NCBI GenBank assembly: GCA_964437735.1
Contig: CAYTID010000004.1
Location: 1 to 64,000, forward strand
Reading direction: 5' to 3'
Length of the DNA: 64,000 nt
Origin: CAYTID01 sp964437735
GTDB taxonomy: Bacteria; Bacteroidota; Ignavibacteria; UBA10030; BY39
Shown here: positions 58,207 through 64,000 of the stretch, piece by piece
Layout of the letters: the number at the start of each line of letters is the position of its first letter
How positions within the stretch are numbered: the stretch's first letter is position 1
The notes under the pieces: generated by a model
Told to the model about the DNA's origin: nothing
Seen by the model: the letters and a program-made list of their open reading frames with translations, nothing else
Database searches by the model: none
Made by a program: the position numbers and the translations under genes

Positions 58207-59643
58207 TTAAAACGGACGGCTCATTCTGAAAAATATACTTACGGGCGATTTTACGTCGGTTTTCCAGGCGAATCCCAGTCTGTACTTCCCGTCCCGTGAA
58301 CTCAATGCAAATCCCAAATCGGTCTTTAAATTATTAATTTTTAGGTCGTTAAATCCTTTATCAAATGAAATATTGTCGGCGACAGCGTTGATATATCCTG
58401 CATCATAAAACAATATCAGGTTAATCGACTTAAGTATTGAAAGAGGAAAGCCTGCATCTTCAGTTACCATTTTTCCATTGATAATATATTCGAGGTTTGC
58501 GAGTAAAAATCTGTTTCCGGAAAATTGCTTGAATGCGTAAGCAGGTAATGTGCTCACACCGCCCAATTCATATGCACGCTGGAGAGGTAAATATCCGTCG
58601 GAACTTGCCGCGCGTAATCTTAAATTTATATTATCAAATTTGCTTAGGGGTTGATAACGCCTGACGTCAAGAACATACCTGTTAAAATCATTATTTCCCT
58701 TTAATGCTTTACCGGCAAACTCAGTGCTTAACGAAAAACTCCAACCCGCAAGATGGGTTCTGCTTTCATCCAATTTGTGCATGTCGAATGTAAATATGAT
58801 GCTGCGGATTTGGCTATTGTCGATAGCAGGATTTTCACGGAACGATTGGTTTGGCCTGAATAGTGACCAACCGACATTATTCTGTAAGGAAGTATAATCG
58901 TCATTAGCGTAGGTCAGCTTCAGCTGCATATCGGCGAAAGAACTGCGCGTATACATCCCCATCCAGGACGAAAAACCTTGACGGAGAAAATAATCCCGGT
59001 AATCATAGCGGGCGAAAAGAGCGTTTAATGAATTCTCTAAATTCCCGATCAGCCAGTGATCACGTGTGTCAACAATATCATGTCCCTCGATTCCCAACTC
59101 AAGCAAAACATTTTTAAATCCGAATTGTTGGGCTAACCCAACATCGAATTGCCATCGGTGTGTACCAAACCCATATCCGAGGGAGCCGGAAACCGACAAA
59201 GACCTTTCTTTTTCCCAATAAAAATTTCGAGGCGAGCGAAAGCCCAACAATAAACCTTCAACACGATTATATCTGAAAATAAATTTATCATTCAGGTTTT
59301 CTAATAATGCCTGTGCCGAATAATTTCTCGGGACTCCTTGGTCCAAAGGAAATGCGTACAAACTTAGTTTTCTGACTTTATGCTGTTTTTTATCCGAACG
59401 ATCTGTTGTATTTTGCTCTGGCTCATCATTCTCTATTGAATCTGATTTTTCTGGGACATTCTCTTCATCCTCTTCATAAATCGGAACGCCAACCTCCCGT
59501 TCTACCTGACGGAAAGCATCATCGACTATTTTTTCGATCGCTGATTTAAAACGCTTCTTTTCTTTTTCATCTCCTTCAGATTTTTGTCCGAATGAGGAAG
59601 AGGAAAGTAAAATAACAGCAGCAAATAATATTATTATTTTCAT
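58207..59643 (-). CDS. Outer-membrane beta-barrel protein, surface antigen-like
   Basis: It has 478 residues with a signal peptide (IIILFAAVILLSSSSFG) and an acidic linker (residues 60-85, YEEDEENVPEKSD). The rest is barrel-like, alternating text such as SVSGSLGYGFGTHRWQFDVGL and YELGGVSTLPAYAFKQFSGNRFLLANLEYI, which resembles the Omp85/surface-antigen barrel. It ends in phenylalanine, a typical barrel end. There are no POTRA domains, so it is not a BamA. It follows the repeat lipoprotein gene by 13 bases and the two are probably coexpressed. Confidence 0.72.
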   Translation of the reverse strand: MKIIILFAAVILLSSSSFGQKSEGDEKEKKRFKSAIEKIVDDAFRQVEREVGVPIYEEDEENVPEKSDSIENDEPEQNTTDRSDKKQHKVRKLSLYAFPLDQGVPRNYSAQALLENLNDKFIFRYNRVEGLLLGFRSPRNFYWEKERSLSVSGSLGYGFGTHRWQFDVGLAQQFGFKNVLLELGIEGHDIVDTRDHWLIGNLENSLNALFARYDYRDYFLRQGFSSWMGMYTRSSFADMQLKLTYANDDYTSLQNNVGWSLFRPNQSFRENPAIDNSQIRSIIFTFDMHKLDESRTHLAGWSFSLSTEFAGKALKGNNDFNRYVLDVRRYQPLSKFDNINLRLRAASSDGYLPLQRAYELGGVSTLPAYAFKQFSGNRFLLANLEYIINGKMVTEDAGFPLSILKSINLILFYDAGYINAVADNISFDKGFNDLKINNLKTDLGFALSSRDGKYRLGFAWKTDVKSPVSIFFRMSRPF

Positions 59644-59656
59644 AAAACAACTCCGG

Positions 59657-61441
59657 TCATTCTTTATAAAGTGTTATTCCCCAATATTGTGCATCCTCAG
59701 GGGCGTTATCGTTCCATCTGTTGTAAGAATGCGAATCATCAGATTTATAACGAACTCGGTATTCTCCTTTATCAAGCAGGATTGTAGTGTTTAATACTCT
59801 GTTTTTTCTTGCTCCGCCTGCATGGAAAGTCATTGAATAAGTCATTTCCCAGACGACCTTGTTGGAATTTACGTCTTCAATTAATCCATAATCAAACATC
59901 TCATTTCGGAATCCTTCACCGATAGAATAAATTCTTATCCTTGTTGGTTCAGTGAGTTTGAAAGTTTCGGATAGATTTGCATTGTCCTTGACACGTATAA
60001 TTTGGGCAAGTATGTTTTTGTCTCTCTCTTCAATATATTTACCGACGCTACTGATATCAAAATCTTCATCTGCGGCGTAGATAGTAATACCCCAGTTTTC
60101 CGGATTGCGCGGCGGCGGAACATTCCAATCCTTATATGAATGGGAGTCATCAGTCTGATAAAAAACTATGTAATTTCCCGGCGGCAGAGTTATAATTTCG
60201 TCAACCATTCTGTTTTTTGAACCGCCTCCGGCATGTATTGATTTATCGACATCCATTTCCCAAACTTTTTCACGTGTCTTTGAGTTTATGATCCATCCGA
60301 AATCAGCCATCTGTCGCCGTGAGCTGTATCTTTCTCCCAAAGCCACAATCCGGATTCTGGTCTCTTTTTTCAGCGTGATTCCCTCGCTGAAAGTTTCGTC
60401 ATTGCCGACTTTTGTGATTGATACAATCACATTTTTATTTTCTTTCGGAGTGAAAAGGGTTACAGCGTCGCTGTCTTTATTGTCTGTTAACATCAGCGTT
60501 ATTCCATAATTGAGCGGATCGTCCGGCGGAGCGTCATTCCAATCAAGATATGAATGAGAATCATCGGTAAAATAATATACAACATAATTTCCGGCATCGA
60601 GATTTACGACTTTTTCAAATTTTAAATTTTTTGAAGCTCCGACCGCTTCGGTCACATTTTTCCGGTTCATTTCCCAGATTCTTGTGCGGCTCTTTTGATT
60701 TAAAATGTATCCATAGTCTGCCAACTCTTGTCCGCGGAGTCCTTCTCCCAAAGCATAGACCTGAATTGAAACAGGTTTCGACAGAGAAAAGCCTTGTCTG
60801 ACGTTTTCATTTTCCCCAAGGTTTACTGCTTTAAATAAAACATTTTTAAATTCCTTCGGAGGATTGAACATTGAAACCTGAGTTGTATCGTCAACGAAAA
60901 TGTCTATACCCCATTTTTTTGATCGATAGTTCCACTCATCGTATATATCGGCGCCAAACCAATCCTCAAGCCAGGAAAAAAACTTTCCGTAGCTTCCGCC
61001 AAAATCTATGAGATGGTCACGTTTACGGTGGTCAATGTTCATGCGTATATTTGAAAAAAGAGTTTGATAATGAAAATAACAGGCGGAGAAATAGACCTCG
61101 TAAGAGCCTTGCGATAGGTATAAGTAGTCATCAAACTTTCGTTCGTCGCCGGAAAAGCTGCTGTTGTCGACTGTTAACATCCACACTTTTTCGCGAGTAT
61201 CGGAATTAATGATCCATCCGTATGCAAACATTGGCATGGACGATTCGTATTTTTTCCTTTCAGAAGCGGCTCCTGTTGCTTTAATGTGTAATGTTGCATC
61301 TTTTGGCAGCGTGAATCCTCCGGTTTTTAATTCTGTACGACTAAAATCTTTAAGCCTGATTATGTTCCGTTCGCCTGTAAAGCCATCACAGGAAAGTATG
61401 AGTGTAATTATTCCAACTATTAAGCTAAACTTATTTATCAT
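59657..61441 (-). CDS. Lipoprotein of four tandem 110-150-residue repeats (DDSHSY repeat)
   Basis: It has 594 residues with a lipobox (TLILSC, cysteine near residue 18). After it come four copies of a beta-rich unit of roughly 110-150 residues. Units 2-4 (about 205-325, 345-465, 480-594) share GFSL/ITL..T.IRI.ALGE, then ADYG.I, VWEM, AGG..KN, and D.GNYVVYY.TDDSHSY.DWN..PP...WGIT. Unit 1 is diverged and lacks the DDSHSY text. I do not recognise the repeat. The next gene is an outer-membrane barrel, so a surface complex is possible. Function unknown. Confidence 0.7.
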   Translation of the reverse strand: MINKFSLIVGIITLILSCDGFTGERNIIRLKDFSRTELKTGGFTLPKDATLHIKATGAASERKKYESSMPMFAYGWIINSDTREKVWMLTVDNSSFSGDERKFDDYLYLSQGSYEVYFSACYFHYQTLFSNIRMNIDHRKRDHLIDFGGSYGKFFSWLEDWFGADIYDEWNYRSKKWGIDIFVDDTTQVSMFNPPKEFKNVLFKAVNLGENENVRQGFSLSKPVSIQVYALGEGLRGQELADYGYILNQKSRTRIWEMNRKNVTEAVGASKNLKFEKVVNLDAGNYVVYYFTDDSHSYLDWNDAPPDDPLNYGITLMLTDNKDSDAVTLFTPKENKNVIVSITKVGNDETFSEGITLKKETRIRIVALGERYSSRRQMADFGWIINSKTREKVWEMDVDKSIHAGGGSKNRMVDEIITLPPGNYIVFYQTDDSHSYKDWNVPPPRNPENWGITIYAADEDFDISSVGKYIEERDKNILAQIIRVKDNANLSETFKLTEPTRIRIYSIGEGFRNEMFDYGLIEDVNSNKVVWEMTYSMTFHAGGARKNRVLNTTILLDKGEYRVRYKSDDSHSYNRWNDNAPEDAQYWGITLYKE

Positions 61442-61691
61442 AAATTATTCCTGTTAAAAAATCTACAAAATATACGAGAGCACTATTAATTAGTTTCGAC
61501 TAAATTAAACACTTATTTTTTTAAAATATGATTATTTGTTAAAATCGAAGGTTTTTTTTATAATTAAAATATCATGTTTGTAAGACGATAATCGCATTGT
61601 TCATAAAATCATTAACCCGTCAGAAAATAATCTATTTGATTAACCGAAAGATATGTTTACTAAACATATTTTCACAGCAAATAAAGGAAAA

Positions 61692-62285
61692 ATGATGAAA
61701 AAAGCACAAATTTTCTCTATATTATTACTAATTATAAGTTATAATGGATATTCTCAGGAGGAAACTCTTTTAGGTGATAAGGAAATAACACACACGGGAT
61801 TTGGCGGACCGGTATTTAAATTTTCGCACGTAAATAAAAATTTTGCTCTCTTTATCGGTGGCAGAGGCGGATGGATAATTAACCATACATTTGTTATTGG
61901 CGGCGGGGGGTATGGTCTGGTAAACAATATTCCCGGCAACATAAAAATAAACGGAGAAACACCGATCATGAATTTTGGTTACGGAGGATTGGAACTGGAA
62001 TACATCAGCGATTATAAAAAACTTCTACATTATACAATCCAAACTTTAATCGGAGCCGGGGGGGTCGGTTACCGCACTCGCGATAACCGCCAACATCATA
62101 TGCACGACAACGCATTTTTTGTTTTTGAACCGGCAGTTCATCTTAATTTGAATATTGCTCACTTTATGCGGGCAGGGTTGGGAGTCAGTTACAGAATTAT
62201 CCTAGGTGTTGATTATGATGAATTAAGAAACCGGGACTTATCGGGATATTCAGCGAATTTAACACTGAAGTTCGGTAAATTTTGA
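61692..62285 (+). CDS. Exported small beta-barrel-like protein
   Basis: The ATG at 61692 is chosen because AAAGGAAAA lies just before it and a signal peptide follows (KKAQIFSILLLIISYNGYSQ); upstream in-frame codons add no such feature. The mature part, about 175 residues, is glycine- and aromatic-rich with alternating strands (FALFIGGRGGWIINHTFVIGGGGYGLVNN, YGGLELEYISDYKKL, LRNRDLSGYSANLTLKFGKF), which fits a small outer-membrane barrel. It precedes a TolC-like gene by 33 bases and may belong to the same efflux operon. No family is named. Confidence 0.65.
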   Translation: MMKKAQIFSILLLIISYNGYSQEETLLGDKEITHTGFGGPVFKFSHVNKNFALFIGGRGGWIINHTFVIGGGGYGLVNNIPGNIKINGETPIMNFGYGGLELEYISDYKKLLHYTIQTLIGAGGVGYRTRDNRQHHMHDNAFFVFEPAVHLNLNIAHFMRAGLGVSYRIILGVDYDELRNRDLSGYSANLTLKFGKF

Positions 62286-62318
62286 TTTTTTTTAAACTTA
62301 ATTGAAAAAGAAAAGCGA

Positions 62319-63755
62319 ATGAAAACTAAAATTAAAATCAAATTTAAATCTACGATTGGACTCCTGTTAATTATTATTTATGTTGTCGGAGCAAGTTCAC
62401 AAACCAGAAATCTTACACTCGACGACGCAATTAATGCTGCTCTTAAAAATAATCGCGATATCAACATCGCCAATCTAAACGTTAAAAAAGCCGATGAAGC
62501 TGTCGGGGAAGCATATGGTTATGCTTTACCAAGCGTTGACCTCCTCGGCAATATTTCGCACTTCATGGAAAAGCCTAAAATTCCGTTTCCCGATTTTTCT
62601 GCCCTTTTGGGGAACGCCACGTACTCAATATTGTTTGATGAAGGGGTAATCCCGCGGAATGAAGATAAATTCAAACCAGTTGCAACGTCACTGCAATCAT
62701 TCGTACAGACGAATAGTTATGAAGCAAAGCTGCAAGTAACCCAAACGTTATTTAATTCAACGGTGTTCAGAGGTATCGGTGCATCTCAAATTTATCTCGA
62801 CTTGTCAAAGGAAGAGTTAAAGAGAACGGTTTCAGCAACAATATTAAATGTACAAAAAGCTTTCTACAGTGTTCTGCTCACCAGGCAGTTATTTAATATT
62901 ACGAAAGCTGCATATGATAACGCAGAAGACAACTTAAACAATGTCAAAGCTCTCCACAAGCAGGGATTTGTCGCAGAGTTTGATCTGCTTCAGGCGGAAG
63001 TCCGCGTTGAAAATATCAGACCGGCAGTTATACAAATGGAAAACACATACCGGAACTCTATTAACGGTTTAAAAATTGTTTTGGGAATAAATCAACGGGA
63101 TGAAATTGATGTAGTCGGAGAAATTGCCTACAAAAATCAGAACCAATATGATGAAATCGAAGCTGTTGAAACGGCGCTGGAATTTAATTACGGAATCCGT
63201 GCTCTTGATCTTAAAAAACAGGTAGATGAAGAATATATAGCTTTGTACAAATCAGAATTCTGGCCTACAATTTATGCCTTCGGTAATTATACCTATGCCG
63301 GATCAGCAGATAAGTTTAAGTTTCAGAATTATTCATCTTCAATAGTCGGATTAACTTTTTCGATGAATCTCTTTTCCGGATTGCAATCAGCCCGCAGGGT
63401 TGAACAATCTCAGATTAATGTTAAGCAGACGGAGCAGCAATTGCTTCAATTAATAGATTTTATTTCGTCTGAAGTTAAGGCGAAGATTAAAGAAATAAAC
63501 CGCGTTCAAAATATTATCAGCGCTCAGGAAAGAAACGTAACAGTTGCTGAAAAAGCTCACGAAATTGCAGTTGTCAGGTATAAAGAAGGAACGGGTAATC
63601 AGCTCGAAGTACAAAACGCCGACATCTCTCTTAAACAGGCGCGGACAAATAAACTCCAATCTGTTTATGATCTTATTATTGCAAAAGCGGAGCTTGATCA
63701 AATGCTTGGCAGGGTAGACACAAAATATATGAACCAATTTAAAAATGAAAATTAA
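62319..63755 (+). CDS. TolC-family outer-membrane efflux protein
   Basis: This is the outer-membrane channel of a tripartite efflux pump. It has 478 residues with a signal sequence (IGLLLIIIYVVGASSQ) and two OEP repeats: LTLDDAINAALKNNRDINIANLNVKKADEAV at the start and EQSQINVKQTEQQLLQLIDFISSEVKAKIKEI plus HEIAVVRYKEGTGNQLEVQNADISLKQAR in the second half, the last being the classic RYKxGxxxxLEVxxA motif. It is followed 21 bases on by the start of an adaptor gene, so an RND-type operon continues beyond the window. Confidence 0.9.
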   Translation: MKTKIKIKFKSTIGLLLIIIYVVGASSQTRNLTLDDAINAALKNNRDINIANLNVKKADEAVGEAYGYALPSVDLLGNISHFMEKPKIPFPDFSALLGNATYSILFDEGVIPRNEDKFKPVATSLQSFVQTNSYEAKLQVTQTLFNSTVFRGIGASQIYLDLSKEELKRTVSATILNVQKAFYSVLLTRQLFNITKAAYDNAEDNLNNVKALHKQGFVAEFDLLQAEVRVENIRPAVIQMENTYRNSINGLKIVLGINQRDEIDVVGEIAYKNQNQYDEIEAVETALEFNYGIRALDLKKQVDEEYIALYKSEFWPTIYAFGNYTYAGSADKFKFQNYSSSIVGLTFSMNLFSGLQSARRVEQSQINVKQTEQQLLQLIDFISSEVKAKIKEINRVQNIISAQERNVTVAEKAHEIAVVRYKEGTGNQLEVQNADISLKQARTNKLQSVYDLIIAKAELDQMLGRVDTKYMNQFKNEN

Positions 63756-63776
63756 AAATCTCAGGAGAATTTTGTG

Positions 63777-64000
63777 ATGTTAAAAAATACAATAAAAATA
63801 TTTATGAATCTGATTGCAATCGTTTCTGTATTAGTATTTACGCAAGGATGTGGAAGCGACTCTAAAGATTCCGCGAAAAGCATGGAACAGATTCAGGAGG
63901 AAATGGGAATCCCGGTTAAAATCGCTGTGATCGAAACCCGCCCATTCAATAAATATTTAAGTTTTTATTCAAAATTATCCGGTGTTCAGGAAGCCACAAA
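63777..64000 (+). CDS. RND efflux periplasmic adaptor, 5' part (continues past window)
   Basis: The frame starts at ATG 63777 (a GTG at 63774 is adjacent) behind CAGGAGAAT and is open to the window end. Its first residues form a lipoprotein signal (LIAIVSVLVFTQGC), then MGIPVKIAVIETRPFNKYL and YSKLSGVQEAT, the typical beginning of HlyD/AcrA-type membrane-fusion proteins. It follows the TolC-like gene, so it is the periplasmic adaptor of the pump. The transporter gene should be beyond 64000. Confidence 0.75.
   Translation, partial: MLKNTIKIFMNLIAIVSVLVFTQGCGSDSKDSAKSMEQIQEEMGIPVKIAVIETRPFNKYLSFYSKLSGVQEAT

Noticed and set aside
1..64000. CRISPR arrays, insertion sequences, prophage, rRNA and tRNA genes
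   Set aside because: I looked for regular repeats, transposase motifs and RNA gene signatures and saw none I could support.

Overview
The window looks like chromosome of a member of the Bacteroidota/Chlorobiota/Ignavibacteriota lineage, probably close to Ignavibacteria. The reasons are two proteins with the type IX secretion (Por) C-terminal sorting domain (cores EQNYPNPFNP and LLHNYPNPFN), two TonB-dependent receptors with N-terminal carboxypeptidase-like domains, AT-rich DNA and dense lipoprotein and beta-barrel genes. Where promoters can be read they look like ordinary sigma-70 sites (-35, 17 bp, -10), not the TTG/TAnnTTTG type of Bacteroidetes. No rRNA, tRNA, CRISPR array, prophage or insertion sequence was recognised.

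Layout. 1-2207: end of a large secreted T9SS protein whose frame is cut by one in-frame TAA. 2360-5775: sdhCDAB (succinate dehydrogenase). 5915-8884: hutI, ftcD and a cyclodeaminase (lower histidine degradation); hutU lies apart at 39537. 9039-13301 (minus): two tandem trkH genes and trkA for potassium uptake. 13599-16874: Oar-like TonB-dependent receptor. 16936-26005 (minus): the replication core dnaA-dnaN-recF-dciA-like-gyrB-gyrA, with DnaA boxes in both gaps flanking dnaA, so the chromosome origin is very probably here. 26309-29239 (minus): ybaB-recR-two small lipoproteins-ftsX. 30526-31919: a two-gene restriction-modification cassette with a Dam/DpnM-like methylase. 31994-36700: VOC protein, radical SAM protein, second TonB receptor and a frameshifted lipoprotein. 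36731-41192: DNA polymerase IV, Mut7-C protein, adenosine-specific kinase, hutU. 41256-43808: an unrecognised two-gene unit (SHOCT-like protein plus zinc-ribbon protein). 44285-47729: ArsR/SmtB regulator with Zn/Cd/Pb P-type ATPase, then a TetR regulator and a small membrane protein. 47724-48136: two divergent small membrane proteins. 48238-49898: rplU, rpmA, mdh. 50035-52681: exported glycosylasparaginase and a T9SS-secreted GH5 enzyme. 52789-58085: TPR-like protein, EamA transporter, TrmH methylase, thioredoxin-like protein, dCMP deaminase, Yip1-like protein, acetate kinase. 58207-61441: outer-membrane barrel plus a lipoprotein built of four repeats. 61692-64000: a barrel-like protein and the start of an RND efflux operon (TolC, adaptor).

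Themes. Central metabolism (sdh, mdh, ackA, hut) fits an amino-acid and polymer degrader with an oxidative or branched TCA cycle. Three open frames are broken at homopolymer runs (near 36318, 38056 and 41343) and one by a nonsense codon (672); the homopolymer cases could be base-calling errors or real decay. The least explained content is the 41256-43808 pair, the DDSHSY-repeat lipoprotein with its barrel, and the divergent microproteins around 47885.
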